DNA of 64,000 nt from Methylococcales bacterium (GTDB lineage: Bacteria; Pseudomonadota; Gammaproteobacteria; Methylococcales; Methylomonadaceae), in assembly GCA_028707085.1 (NCBI GenBank), contig JAQTUW010000004.1, positions 62,001-126,000 of the forward strand, given 5' to 3'. The notes beneath the pieces were generated by a model, which had not been told where the DNA came from, did not search any database, and saw only the letters and a list, made by a program, of their open reading frames with translations. Both the position numbers and the translations under genes were made by a program. Below, piece after piece: positions 49,534 to 59,137 of the stretch (position 1 is the first letter of the stretch; each line of letters begins with the position of its first letter).

Positions 49534-49752
49534 CTATTTGAGGCATTCCCAATCCTCTTGATCAACAACCGGGCTCACAATATCCCCCAGGGTCTTGCCT
49601 TTACCGGCAATGGACGGTGGCGGTTGACGCTTGATTTTCGGCCCGGTTTCTTCCAGTATGGTGACGATAATACGAGCATTATCGATATTGGGCTGATCGG
49701 CCAGCCACTTGACTTGACCATGATCCAAAGTCGCTTCGTAGCTTTTTAACAT
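49534..49752 (-). CDS. Small antitoxin-like protein (VapB-type) between res and mod
   Basis: A 72-residue protein: MLKSYEATLDHGQVKWLADQPNIDNARIIVTILEE then KTLGDIVSPVVDQEDWECLK. The beta-rich N-terminus and the acidic DWECLK tail are typical of VapB-type antitoxins that normally precede a PIN toxin. No PIN toxin follows; mod begins 36 bases on. It stands 17 bases after res, in the same operon. Confidence 0.6.
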   Translation of the reverse strand: MLKSYEATLDHGQVKWLADQPNIDNARIIVTILEETGPKIKRQPPPSIAGKGKTLGDIVSPVVDQEDWECLK

Positions 49753-49769
49753 AGTGTCCTCATTCGGAT

Positions 49770-52700
49770 TCAGGTGTTAGATAGCAATTCGTCTAGCATA
49801 GTATCGAATTGTGCTTCAACCTTGGCTGCAAAATCCATTTCGATTTGATAAACCTCGGTAAATTCCGCGAATGCCCAACGGCCATAGGTTTTTAGATTAT
49901 TGACACCGGGCGCCCAGTAGCTTTCCATGGTGTTTTTCTTGTCCTTGGCGTCTTCGCGGCGAAAGCCTTTTATTTCCACGATTAAATTGAGCAAATCATC
50001 GTCACCGTGGCCATCGTCGATGCGGACGATGAAATCCGGCAAATATTTACGGGTTTCCGAGCCATAACGGTAAGGCACTTCCAGTCCTAAGCCATGGTTT
50101 TTAACGTATGACATAACCAGTGGATGATTTTCCGCCACCCGGCAGAATTCGGCTTCCCAGTCACTATCCAGTATTACCCAGTTGATATGGCTACGATGGG
50201 CGGCGGTTTCCCAACGCTCGGTCTTGGAAGTATTGAAACTGACGTGAGCAGTGCTGCCACTAGGATTGTAGGGATCGAGCACCGCTTTGATGGGGCGGCT
50301 ACCTACCCAGGATTGCGTAATAGCGGTGGTAATGCGTTCGCAGGCCATGTCCGCCAGTTCCTGATACATCAATTGCGCCGGATAAGTACCGCCTTTGCAC
50401 ACTAGGCAGGTATCCAGCCATTGTTTGGTGATGCGTTTGAGTTGCCCGAACAAATGCATTTTGGCTTCATCGCCCGGATCGCGCCATTTGCTGTACAGCA
50501 AACGCTGAGTCAAATGAAACAACAAGCTGGATTGCCGCATATCGCCAGTATGCACTAGATTCAAATCCACCGATTCGCCGATGATGCCGGCGTTTTGGGT
50601 GACGGAGGGGCCAACCAGATCGGGGGTAAGCTCCAGAATGGAATCGGCGTTGAATTCCGCAGTCAGCCTTTCTTCCGGTAGCTCAACCCGATAGCCTTGC
50701 ACTCTGGGAAAGCGGATTTCCAGCGCATCGCGTTCAGGCCGAACGGCTTTGACATGGACGGTTTGCCTGGGCGGCTGCGGTGGCGCTACGACCGGTTTGG
50801 CGGTGAAGTCGAAGGGTATGCCCAGCACATCGGCATATTCGACATTGAATAAGCCATCTTCATTCAATTCATAAGACTGGCGGCGCAAAGCGCGGCCTAT
50901 GACTTGCTCGCAAAGCAGTTGCGTGCCGAAGGCGCGGACGCCCAGCACATGTGTCACAGTATTGGCATCCCAGCCTTCGGTGAGCATGGATACCGAGACT
51001 ACGCAACGTATTGCTTCGCCCAAGCGATTTTCCTTGCCGACAGTGTTCATCACTTCACGCAACAGTTCCTGATCGGTCAGGTTGTCGGCTTGCCGCCTGT
51101 CGCCAGTGCGTTCCACAATTTCGCGCCGGAAGCGGTCTATCTCATCGCCGGCCATTTTTCGGAAATTATCGTCCAGGGCATCGCCGGATTCGAGTTGTTC
51201 GCTATCTATTAATAGGGTGCGTGGCCTGGCGAGCTGATTGCCGTAATCGTCGTAATTCCGAAATAAAGGCAGGCGGCCGTTTTCTAGCGAGCTGGAACCA
51301 TCTTCGTTTTGGCGTTGAAACCCTGATATGTAGTCGTAAACCAGTTTGGAGGTGCTGGTGTTATTACAGACCACAATAAAACACGGGGGGACTTTTATGC
51401 CGTGTTGTTGCCAAAGATGATAAGTTTTTTCGTAATGTCCGTATAAGGCTTCCAGAGCAGTTTGCAGTTCTACCGGTATACTCAAGGGATCGAGCGCCGC
51501 TGACTGACCCCGGCCTTTTTTGGGCATTTTTTTACCGATGTGCTCCCAAAGATTGCGGAACATAGGCATTTCGTTACCCGGTATGTTTTCGGCGACAGGT
51601 ACCCGCGGTAATTTAACAATGCCGCACTCTATGGCGTCCATTAGCGAAAAGTCGCTCATGGCCCAGGGAAATAAGGTGCCTTCGACGTAGCCTGAACCTC
51701 TGAGGAAAAATGGCGTGGCGGATAGATCAATGACACGTTGTACACCAATTTGGCGGTTAATCGTCTCTAAACCGCTAATCCATAACCGGGCTGCTTCATT
51801 GTTTTTTTCAGCTTCCTTTTTTTCTTCGCCTTTCAGATCGTCATTATCATTTTGATTAGGCTTTTCCCGGTAGCAATGATGGGCTTCATCATTCAGCACC
51901 ATGATGTTTTTCATGCCCATCAATTCCGGCATGACGCGTTGCAGCATCTGGCCTTCGGTTTCCAGGGTATTGAGCGGATCGCCGCCACGGCCTTGCAGCA
52001 ATAAGCGTCCGCCCTTGGATAATGCCAGGCGTTCGCGCAACTTGAAGGCGTGATAATTGGTAATGACGATTTTGACCCGTTCTATGTCCGCCAGCATATC
52101 GTTGGGTACGATTTCGCGGCTTTGGTAATAGCTGTCGGGATCGTTGGGTTGCAGTACCCGTAGACGGTCCCGAATAGTCAGTCCTGGGGTGACGATCAAA
52201 AAACCGCGACTAAATGTTTTGCTGTTCGGTTTATGTACCGCATTGATGGTTTGCCAGGCGATAATCATCGCCATCACCGTGGTTTTACCGGCGCCGGTAG
52301 CTAGTTTCAGCGCCAGGCGCATCAGCTCCGGGTTGGCGTTCTGATTGGCGGTTTGCAGGTGAGTTAAAAATTTTTTGCCGATTTTACCCATTTTTGGGGC
52401 GACCTCGGTCAGCCAGATGGCAGTTTCCACTGCTTCAACCTGACAGAAAAACGGGCGGACGCCATTAAATTGATACCCACGCCAGTGTTGCAACAAACGG
52501 GCGGTTTCCGGGGTAACCAGCCAATCATGGGGATTGGACAGCTTTCGCCAAGCATCCACATAGTGGCGCAATTCGTTAATTATCGGGGTGGGATCGTAAC
52601 GCTGATCGGATGAAGAGATAGCATCATTTTCCTCAAAATCAAAAAGTTGCTGCTGTTCGACTGCACCCCTGCGTTTTTTGGGCTTGGGTATTGGGGTAAT

Positions 52701-52829
52701 GAATTCAGCCCGGCGGCGGGTTTCAATAATTTGCTGGGTAGGCTGACCTTTGTCATCCAGTTCCCAATGCCTGGCAGGATAGGCATAAGGTGAATTGAGG
52801 ATGGGTTTGCTGAAAAATTCGTTATCCAT
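49770..52829 (-). CDS. Type III restriction enzyme, Res subunit
   Basis: A 1019-residue SF2 helicase-nuclease. Walker A GAGKTT is at residues 179-184 and DEAH at 314-317; helicase motif VI appears as QVIGRALRRQSYE. The C-terminus carries a PD-(D/E)xK site: Asp932 (LPDFIV), Glu952 and Lys954 (VEIKG), so cleavage residues are present. It cuts DNA after ATP-driven communication between two unmethylated sites when bound to Mod. It is the first gene of a six-gene minus-strand operon; an IS-end remnant lies 141 bases upstream. Confidence 0.95.
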   Translation of the reverse strand: MDNEFFSKPILNSPYAYPARHWELDDKGQPTQQIIETRRRAEFITPIPKPKKRRGAVEQQQLFDFEENDAISSSDQRYDPTPIINELRHYVDAWRKLSNPHDWLVTPETARLLQHWRGYQFNGVRPFFCQVEAVETAIWLTEVAPKMGKIGKKFLTHLQTANQNANPELMRLALKLATGAGKTTVMAMIIAWQTINAVHKPNSKTFSRGFLIVTPGLTIRDRLRVLQPNDPDSYYQSREIVPNDMLADIERVKIVITNYHAFKLRERLALSKGGRLLLQGRGGDPLNTLETEGQMLQRVMPELMGMKNIMVLNDEAHHCYREKPNQNDNDDLKGEEKKEAEKNNEAARLWISGLETINRQIGVQRVIDLSATPFFLRGSGYVEGTLFPWAMSDFSLMDAIECGIVKLPRVPVAENIPGNEMPMFRNLWEHIGKKMPKKGRGQSAALDPLSIPVELQTALEALYGHYEKTYHLWQQHGIKVPPCFIVVCNNTSTSKLVYDYISGFQRQNEDGSSSLENGRLPLFRNYDDYGNQLARPRTLLIDSEQLESGDALDDNFRKMAGDEIDRFRREIVERTGDRRQADNLTDQELLREVMNTVGKENRLGEAIRCVVSVSMLTEGWDANTVTHVLGVRAFGTQLLCEQVIGRALRRQSYELNEDGLFNVEYADVLGIPFDFTAKPVVAPPQPPRQTVHVKAVRPERDALEIRFPRVQGYRVELPEERLTAEFNADSILELTPDLVGPSVTQNAGIIGESVDLNLVHTGDMRQSSLLFHLTQRLLYSKWRDPGDEAKMHLFGQLKRITKQWLDTCLVCKGGTYPAQLMYQELADMACERITTAITQSWVGSRPIKAVLDPYNPSGSTAHVSFNTSKTERWETAAHRSHINWVILDSDWEAEFCRVAENHPLVMSYVKNHGLGLEVPYRYGSETRKYLPDFIVRIDDGHGDDDLLNLIVEIKGFRREDAKDKKNTMESYWAPGVNNLKTYGRWAFAEFTEVYQIEMDFAAKVEAQFDTMLDELLSNT

Positions 52830-52969
52830 TTATATATTCTTTTATTTCAGAAATCCACTTTCAATCACATTGGGAATAAAACAATCAATATTAAACATAA
52901 AATTGAACATTGATATTACAAAACTATAAACGTAGTCTTTTGGTCTGTCAAAAAAGTGACGTATAATTT

Positions 52970-52991
52970 CTAGGAGCCTGTCCGAGAATAG
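52970..52991 (+). repeat. Insertion-sequence end bordering the defence block, right
   Basis: Bases 52971-52991 are the exact reverse complement of 40462-40482, and CTAGGAGCCTGTCC (52970-52983) that of 43871-43884. The remnant body extends rightwards to about 53150 with no transposase left. Confidence 0.85.
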
Positions 52992-53235
52992 AAGCCGTAG
53001 CGAGGGAAAGCCATTTTGATTTGGATTTTTTGGGCATTTGAGGCGGAATAGTTGTGCTATTTAACGAAAATGCGCAGGAAATCCGGCCAAAAGGGCTTTT
53101 CCGCAGTAGGTTTTCTATTTGTTGAGGCTTAAGTTGAGAGGACTGTAATTCGGTTCCGGATATTTTACTGGCTGAAGGGGCGGCTGGAAAAGTTGAATTT
53201 TCCTGGGGAGTTTAGGGGAATGTGGTCTGAAAAGA

Positions 53236-53263
53236 CCGGGTCAACATGAAGCTGTTAACCCGG
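53236..53263 (-). terminator. Hairpin after the small secreted protein gene
   Basis: CCGGGTCAAC (53236-53245) with GTTAACCCGG (53254-53263), nine of ten pairs, and TTTTC on the minus-strand side. Confidence 0.55.
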
Positions 53264-53275
53264 TTGGTCAGCCTG

Positions 53276-53626
53276 TTACAGAGATTTGTACAGGGCTATG
53301 GTTTTGTTCAACTGTTCTGTCGCGCCACTAACATCACCCAGTTTAGCCTTGATCTGGCTTTGTATGAGTGCGGCGTGCGCCTGCTTGGCGGCTTCAGAAC
53401 CGCCTGCGATATGTTCGGAGGCGGCGCGGGCTGCTTTCAAATGAATTTGCGCATTAGAAAAATCGCTTTTGCCGACTTCTATCTGTGCTTTTTCCAAATG
53501 CGAAACAATCTCGCTGGTATTGGCGGTAGCGCTGCTGCTTGCCGGCGCTTCTGCGAAAGCCGTCATGCTGTTGACGCTGAAAGTTAATGCCATAGCCAGG
53601 AGTAATGCTGATTTTTTTATGTTCAT
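53276..53626 (-). CDS. Small secreted helical protein
   Basis: A 116-residue protein. Residues 1-25 are a signal peptide ending AFAE. The mature part is almost all helix-forming (HLEKAQIEVGKSDFSNAQIHLKAARAASEHI), with a pattern resembling small periplasmic metal-binding or structural proteins but with no Cys and few metal-binding residues. I do not assign a function. A hairpin terminator follows. Confidence 0.7.
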   Translation of the reverse strand: MNIKKSALLLAMALTFSVNSMTAFAEAPASSSATANTSEIVSHLEKAQIEVGKSDFSNAQIHLKAARAASEHIAGGSEAAKQAHAALIQSQIKAKLGDVSGATEQLNKTIALYKSL

Positions 53627-54171
53627 AAAATTTTAGAGATTGGGGTAATGGTTGGAAAGCGCTCAATAACGTTAAAAAACGGCGCCGTTCCGGCATATTC
53701 TGCCGGAAGTGTGAAGCCGGAAAGCGGAAGCTAATTTACAGGAACCTCGAAAAGCCGGGCTTGGGGGCTTAAGAGTGGTCTTTCGAGGTTCCTTTGCATG
53801 GATGCAAGGCAAACCGGTCAAATCTACAGAGCCGGTAAGCGCAAAGCATATCCATGCCGGTTGGCGGTAAAATTAATGATATTGAGATATGCTCTGGTTA
53901 AGGGGCTTTGAAAAGCGGATGCCTTTCGGGGACATATCATATCGGAATTATGCTGGCCGCGTACGGTTAGTTGCAAAAACAGCAGGGGCGTTAGTAGTTC
54001 GCCAATCTTATAATGACGGATGAGAGCTACCCATCTGCTGCCGGGGTATTCCGCCAGAGGACGCCGTGAATACATCCATGTAGCTTGAGTCGGCATCCAT
54101 GCCGCCTAAACCTCTGTCAAAATACCCCGGCATCAGATTAGCCTATTTGTCAAAACAAAATTGGCGGACTG
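53627..54171. other. Non-coding stretch between the secreted protein gene and purM
   Basis: About 540 bases. It holds the inverted repeat 53740-53793; a 90-codon minus-strand frame at 53824-54096 has no recognisable features, so I do not call it. Confidence 0.45.
53740..53793. repeat. 54-bp palindromic element
   Basis: AGGAACCTCGAAA (53740-53752) and TTTCGAGGTTCCT (53781-53793), perfect 13-bp arms. The arm sequence TTTCGAGGTTCC also occurs singly at 27452 and 36836, so it is a dispersed repeat rather than a simple terminator. Confidence 0.8.
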
Positions 54172-55218
54172 CTAGGTGTAATTCACCCGGGCGGCAGGGT
54201 TGTCTCCGGGAACGATTTCACCGATGGTAAACGCTGTTTCACCCTGCTGAGCCAGAATCGCCAGCGTGGCGGCTTCATCTTCAGGCTCTACGCAGACTAT
54301 CATGCCTATGCCGCAATTGAAGGTAAGCAGCATGTCGGCTTGGGTGACATTACCCTGCTGTTGCAGCCAGTTGAAGATGTCCGGCATGCGCCAGGCGGAC
54401 AGATCAATGCGGGCATTTAGATTTTCAGGCAATACCCGCGGCAGGTTTTCAGTAATCCCGCCACCGGTGATGTGCGCCAGGGCGTGAACCGGCACGTCTT
54501 TTAGCAGGTTCAACAAGGATTTGACATAAATGCGGGTCGGTTCCAGCAGGTGTTGCCCCAAAGCTTTGCCGTTTAATTCATGCTGTAGCGGGTAACCGCT
54601 TTTTTCCACAATCTTGCGAATCAGCGAATAGCCGTTGGAATGCGGGCCGGATGAGGCCAGACCTATCAGTTTGTCGCCGGCTTTTACCTTGCCGCCGTCG
54701 ATGATGCGCTCTTTCTCGACGATGCCTACACAGAAGCCGGCCAGATCATAGTCGCCGTCTGCATACATGCCCGGCATTTCCGCTGTTTCGCCGCCGACCA
54801 GCGCCGCTCCGGCCAGTTCGCAGCCTTTGCCTATGCCTTCAATCACTGCCGCCGCTGTATCCACATCCAGTTTGCCGGTGGCGAAATAATCCAGAAAAAA
54901 TAAAGGTTCCGCGCCCTGCACCACGATATCGTTAACGCACATCGCCACCAGATCGACGCCGATGGTATTGTGTAGATTCAATTCCGTCGCCAGTTTAAGT
55001 TTGGTGCCTACGCCGTCGGTGCCGGATACCAGTACCGGATTGCGGTAGCGATCCAGCGGCAGTTCGAACAGCGAGCCGAAACCGCCCAGGCCGGCCATAA
55101 CCCCGGTATTGCGGGTTTTGGCGGCGATGGGTTTGATGCGTTCGACCAAGGCGTTGCCGGCCGCGATATCGACGCCGGCGCTTTTGTAATTCAGGCTTTC
55201 TTTATGTTGCTCGCTCAA
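54172..55218 (-). CDS. purM: Phosphoribosylformylglycinamidine cyclo-ligase
   Basis: PurM (AIR synthetase) closes the imidazole ring in purine synthesis. The 348-residue protein has [37 protein letters not shown] (near 64-77), [14 protein letters not shown] and [13 protein letters not shown], all family hallmarks. The start is TTG at 55218 with GAGG six bases upstream. The DUF2066 gene lies divergently at 55385, a pairing common in gammaproteobacteria. Confidence 0.97.
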   Translation of the reverse strand: MSEQHKESLNYKSAGVDIAAGNALVERIKPIAAKTRNTGVMAGLGGFGSLFELPLDRYRNPVLVSGTDGVGTKLKLATELNLHNTIGVDLVAMCVNDIVVQGAEPLFFLDYFATGKLDVDTAAAVIEGIGKGCELAGAALVGGETAEMPGMYADGDYDLAGFCVGIVEKERIIDGGKVKAGDKLIGLASSGPHSNGYSLIRKIVEKSGYPLQHELNGKALGQHLLEPTRIYVKSLLNLLKDVPVHALAHITGGGITENLPRVLPENLNARIDLSAWRMPDIFNWLQQQGNVTQADMLLTFNCGIGMIVCVEPEDEAATLAILAQQGETAFTIGEIVPGDNPAARVNYT

Positions 55219-55384
55219 TGGCAGCCTCTTGTATGGTTAATATTAAAAAGTTATGCGGCATTCGCATCAGGAATACCCTGATTACGGCCAGGGGCCATCA
55301 GCGGAGGCGGACGCCTTCTTCACTGAATAATGGTTAATATTGTACTATAACTCCACGCTAACATAGGCAGGCCAGGGTCAGACG

Positions 55385-56308
55385 ATGAATTTTCCAGTAC
55401 ATAAAATATCGGCATGCCGGAAACAACGGCTATTTTCGCGGAATCCGGCGGCAGTTTTGAATAGCCGAAATTCCGGCCGGAGAATGTCGCTGCTTTGCAA
55501 GCCGATCCTGACTGTTCTGCTGGCTATGCTTCTGGTGTTCAATATGCCGGTTTTTGCAGTGGAAGTGCAGGGGTTGTTTGATGTGGAGCTGGTCGCCAGA
55601 AGCGAGTCCGCGGAAGACAGGGAAATTGCAGTCAGGCAGGCATTTTATGTGGTGCTGGATCGGATCATGGTGTCCGAGGACATATCCAGAATTCCGATGA
55701 TCCAGCAAATGCTGCATAATGCCGGACAATATGTCAAACAGTTGCAATATCTGCCCCTGCCTGCCGATGAGTATGGGCAGAGCGACGCTCGTCAATTGCG
55801 GGTTCAGTTTGATGAAGAGCAGGTACTGGAGCAGTTACGAAAAAGCCACGTTAGCGTGTGGAGTGAAATCAGGCCGGCGACATTGCTGTGGCTGGTGGTG
55901 GATGAAGGCGACGGCAGACGGTTTTACAATGCCGAGGCAATGCCGGACATCGAAAGCGTTTTGACGCTGGTTTCAAAAATCAAGGGCCTGCCGATTATTT
56001 TTCCGTTGCTGGATATTGAAGAACAGCAGAAAATTCCGGCGGCCGGCATAATGAATGTCGATGCCGCCAGCATGTTGGCGGCATCCGCCCGTTATGATGT
56101 GGCGTCTACCCTGGCGGGTCAGGTGGTCAGGCAGGGCGAATGCTGGCAGGGTGAATGGGGTTTTTATTTTGACGGCAAAATTAAACGCTGGAGTAATCCC
56201 TGTCAGCCGCTCAAGCAGGCGCTTTTGTCCGGCGTCAACGGCGCTTATCAGATTTTGTCGGCCTATTATGGGGTAAAGCCGGATAAGGCGAGCGGGGAAG
56301 GGCCGTAG
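55385..56308 (+). CDS. DUF2066 domain protein
   Basis: A protein of 307 residues from ATG 55385, which has AGGG seven bases upstream. An internal ATG at 55484 would begin a cleaner signal peptide (MSLLCKPILTVLLAMLLVFNMPVFA), but its GGAG is only one base away, so the start is uncertain. The body (VELVARSESAEDREIAVRQAFYVVLDRIMVSED, then LWLVVDEGDGRRF) matches DUF2066, a periplasmic protein of unknown role found beside purM. Confidence 0.85.
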   Translation: MNFPVHKISACRKQRLFSRNPAAVLNSRNSGRRMSLLCKPILTVLLAMLLVFNMPVFAVEVQGLFDVELVARSESAEDREIAVRQAFYVVLDRIMVSEDISRIPMIQQMLHNAGQYVKQLQYLPLPADEYGQSDARQLRVQFDEEQVLEQLRKSHVSVWSEIRPATLLWLVVDEGDGRRFYNAEAMPDIESVLTLVSKIKGLPIIFPLLDIEEQQKIPAAGIMNVDAASMLAASARYDVASTLAGQVVRQGECWQGEWGFYFDGKIKRWSNPCQPLKQALLSGVNGAYQILSAYYGVKPDKASGEGP

Positions 56309-56361
56309 CAGACCAAGGCTTTCGGCATGCCGAAAGCCGTTTGCCTGAAGCCGGGGCCGCT

Positions 56362-57528
56362 TCAGTTGTCAATCGCCTTTCGATAACTCGCCGCCAGTTC
56401 TTCAGGCAGGCGGGCTGTTCTGACTTTTTTGAGATTGTCTATCCATTCGTCCTGGTGGGCGCGAATATCGGCGGCTGTCAGATTCAGGATGGCGTCGCTT
56501 AGTTCGTCTGGCGTATTAAATAGCCGGCCTATAGGGCCGTATTTGTCGAAAATTCCGGCAATTGAGCGATTCCACACCGAAAAGATCGGTTTGACCGCGC
56601 CAATTGCGTCGATAACGCTGCCGCTAGCCACAAAATCGTATCCGGATGATAGCGGTATGCAGGCAATATCTACAGTCGCCAAGGCAGCCAGATATTCATC
56701 CCGCGGAACGGATGTTCTGGATGGCGGCCTGGCAAGGATGCTTAAATCCAGTTCCAATGCTTCCTTGGAAGCCAGGCCGATGGCAAGAAACTGTTTGTCT
56801 TCGCCGGACTTTCCGGCAATGTCAAGGAACTGGAAAAACCCCTTGCTTTCGGTTGCGTGGCCAAGAAAGCCGATTTTCAGACTGGTTTCATTTTCCGAGC
56901 GTATTTTCTCAGGGAGCCAGCCTGACGACAAAATGGGGTGTTCCAGCGTTTGCACGGAGTTTTTCATGGCTGGCGCAAAGTTGGAGATTGCCTCGGCTAT
57001 ACCCAGTTCAAGCACCGACAGCTTGATCGATGCCGGCAAGGGGTGTTGCAGTCCGGAAATAAAGTCATAAGCCCGAAACAACGGATTGCGGGTACGCCAT
57101 TGCATGGATTCGCCCAACTGGTTGTGTAATATCATTTGCAGGGGCGTGCCGGAAATCTCCACCCAGCGATGACGTAATACCCTCATCAGGTTTGCATCCA
57201 CTCCAAGAATGGCGACCATTTTCAGGTGGTTGCCGGTAATGGTTTTTTTCATGCTATTTACGCAGCGACGCGCCGCAATCCAGCCTGCAAGCGGATTATG
57301 CCGGGACATACCGTGCGGAACGAGAAAAGGCTGGCAGGGGCTTAGCGTCAGGCCGGATACATCCTGAAGCACGGGGGTCAGGCTGGCGATATGTTCCTGT
57401 TTTGCATAAAAGATAATTTCGTCATTGGGAAAGGCATATCTGAGCATGCGCAGATAGCCTTCATTAAAAGGGAGATGCATGAACTCGTGGCTGAAAAAAT
57501 CGAAAACGGCTACTTGAGGACTGCGCAT
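56362..57528 (-). CDS. GT-B type glycosyltransferase
   Basis: A 388-residue protein with a GT-B pattern. The C-terminal half contains LKIGFLGHATESKGFFQFLDIAG and a segment ACIPLSSGYDFVASGSVIDAIGAVKPIF, where conserved Gly, Ser and the acidic-rich loop bind the sugar nucleotide. The N-terminal half is variable. It probably belongs to family 4-like transferases acting on surface glycans. Its neighbour on the same strand is a GT2 gene upstream. Confidence 0.7.
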   Translation of the reverse strand: MRSPQVAVFDFFSHEFMHLPFNEGYLRMLRYAFPNDEIIFYAKQEHIASLTPVLQDVSGLTLSPCQPFLVPHGMSRHNPLAGWIAARRCVNSMKKTITGNHLKMVAILGVDANLMRVLRHRWVEISGTPLQMILHNQLGESMQWRTRNPLFRAYDFISGLQHPLPASIKLSVLELGIAEAISNFAPAMKNSVQTLEHPILSSGWLPEKIRSENETSLKIGFLGHATESKGFFQFLDIAGKSGEDKQFLAIGLASKEALELDLSILARPPSRTSVPRDEYLAALATVDIACIPLSSGYDFVASGSVIDAIGAVKPIFSVWNRSIAGIFDKYGPIGRLFNTPDELSDAILNLTAADIRAHQDEWIDNLKKVRTARLPEELAASYRKAIDN

Positions 57529-57726
57529 AATTTTTTGAATGAAAGCAAGGATGTTAATCTTTGATTATTCTCTCATCAGTGCTAAATATTTTCAATATTG
57601 AGGAAGGCGGCTTTTGTGTTTTCTGGTATCAAAGCGCTAAGTTAAATTGAAAAGGGCTGCCAATTTTTCTGACAGGCATGTAGCAGTTTGCTTTGGTTCA
57701 GGACGTTTAAAGATTTAATTTAGGAA

Positions 57727-58602
57727 CTAAAAATATTTCAGAAAAAAGCGTTTAAGCCTGTTGGCGGTCAGGAATGCCTTTTGGTCGTCTGTTAGATAAT
57801 GATTAGCATTTAACCATCTAAGTATGGTGGCGGTATAGGCGCAATTGTTAGGTATTTTATAAAGATTTATGTTTTTAGGCAGGCCGTAAACATATTCGCC
57901 GTCAAATTTATGCAGCCATGCGGAGTTGACCAGATAATCCTGCCAGTGGCTGTTTTTGACGTGATTCCAGTTTCTGGATGCGCTATGATTTGCGATACGA
58001 ATATCGATACGTTGTTGTATTTGTTGCGCCGATCGGAATTGAAAATGATTGACCAGCAGCTTTTCAGGTGATGATCTGAGCCAGTCAAATTTTTGTTTGA
58101 CCGTGAATTCCGTGAGTCTGACGGCGGGAGAGTATTTGAAAAAATGAGGCTCCCCATAATTGATCAGATAATGCTGGCGTTGCTCAATGGCTGGTTTCGA
58201 CGGCGAAAAATTTCGGCTGTCATCCTGCTCCGTCATATAAAACTGAGCGCTTTTATATTCGATACAATTCGCGCCGGCCTGTTCCGCCACGGAAATTTTA
58301 TCCAGGGCGCTTTCGGTCAGAAATTCGTCGGCATCCAGAATGGCCAGCCAGTCACCGGGCCGATATTCCGCGCTCTGTTGATACAGAAGCTGGTATTTGA
58401 GGGTGTCGGAGAAGGGTTGGCTAACAATGGTGACCGAAGCAAGCAGATCATTAAATTTTTTGGCTATCACCACCGTATTGTCGGTCGAGCCGTTGTCGAA
58501 AAAGAAGATTTTTTTAAACCCCCCGTATTGGCGCAGGGAAAGCAGGGTTTGTTCGATAATATCGCCTTCATTTTTCGCAATCAGTATACCGTATAAGTTC
58601 AT
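57727..58602 (-). CDS. Glycosyltransferase family 2 (short N-terminal type)
   Basis: A 291-residue GT2 protein from ATG 58602, with AGAGAGG just upstream; an adjacent ATG at 58605 and an extended frame to 58668 are less likely. It starts MNLYGILIAKNEGDIIEQTLLSL, has FFDNGSTDNT near 34 and the metal motif ILDADEFL near 90. It probably transfers a sugar in surface polysaccharide synthesis. A 30-nt G run lies about 400 bases upstream. Confidence 0.88.
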   Translation of the reverse strand: MNLYGILIAKNEGDIIEQTLLSLRQYGGFKKIFFFDNGSTDNTVVIAKKFNDLLASVTIVSQPFSDTLKYQLLYQQSAEYRPGDWLAILDADEFLTESALDKISVAEQAGANCIEYKSAQFYMTEQDDSRNFSPSKPAIEQRQHYLINYGEPHFFKYSPAVRLTEFTVKQKFDWLRSSPEKLLVNHFQFRSAQQIQQRIDIRIANHSASRNWNHVKNSHWQDYLVNSAWLHKFDGEYVYGLPKNINLYKIPNNCAYTATILRWLNANHYLTDDQKAFLTANRLKRFFLKYF

Positions 58603-59137
58603 CATGCCTCTCTTGTAACATTTTGTGGTTGATTTCAGTAAACGCGCAGTTCCTAGCATGAAGTTCACGACCGTAGTCGGCGTGCTTGAGGCAATAACGG
58701 TCTGCTTAATTCGGTAGATGCCGACATTCCGGATGCGGGTTTTGACTTGTTTGATTGAATTCGCTTACCTCCAGTTATCTCATGGAAGGAGATCGGGCGG
58801 GTTGTCTTGCCGAATTCACGGGTGTTGTTTTTTACCGTGCGCTCTCGAATAGCCTTTCATGGGGCCGTGCCGGCATTGATTCGAGCGCTGCTGGACTTGA
58901 AGCGGTCATTTTACCATCTTAAAAGTTTATCGCGAAGTCTGGAGTAAGCTTTTCAAAATTTTTCCTTAAATTACTTAAGTCTGGAGGCTAAGTCCTGGGG
59001 GGGGGGGGGGGGGGGGGGGGGGGGGGCGTACAGAGTTTCCCGAGGTTACCAGGATAAAGTCGCTTGAATCGGCAGAAATGGCGGATGGGATTGGCTGTTT
59101 CCATGTACGGGGAAATTATTTCAATTTTGTTCTAACG
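58603..59137. other. Non-coding region with a long G tract
   Basis: About 535 bases between the GT2 gene and comF. No gene; the striking feature is the homopolymer at 58997-59026. Confidence 0.6.
58997..59026 (+). repeat. 30-base poly-G tract
   Basis: Thirty consecutive G bases on the plus strand, directly followed by CGTACAG. It may be a slipping tract, a G-quadruplex, or an assembly artefact. Confidence 0.9.

Noticed and set aside
53824-54096. 90-codon minus-strand frame upstream of the secreted protein gene
   Set aside because: No motif, signal peptide or ribosome site; more likely non-coding.
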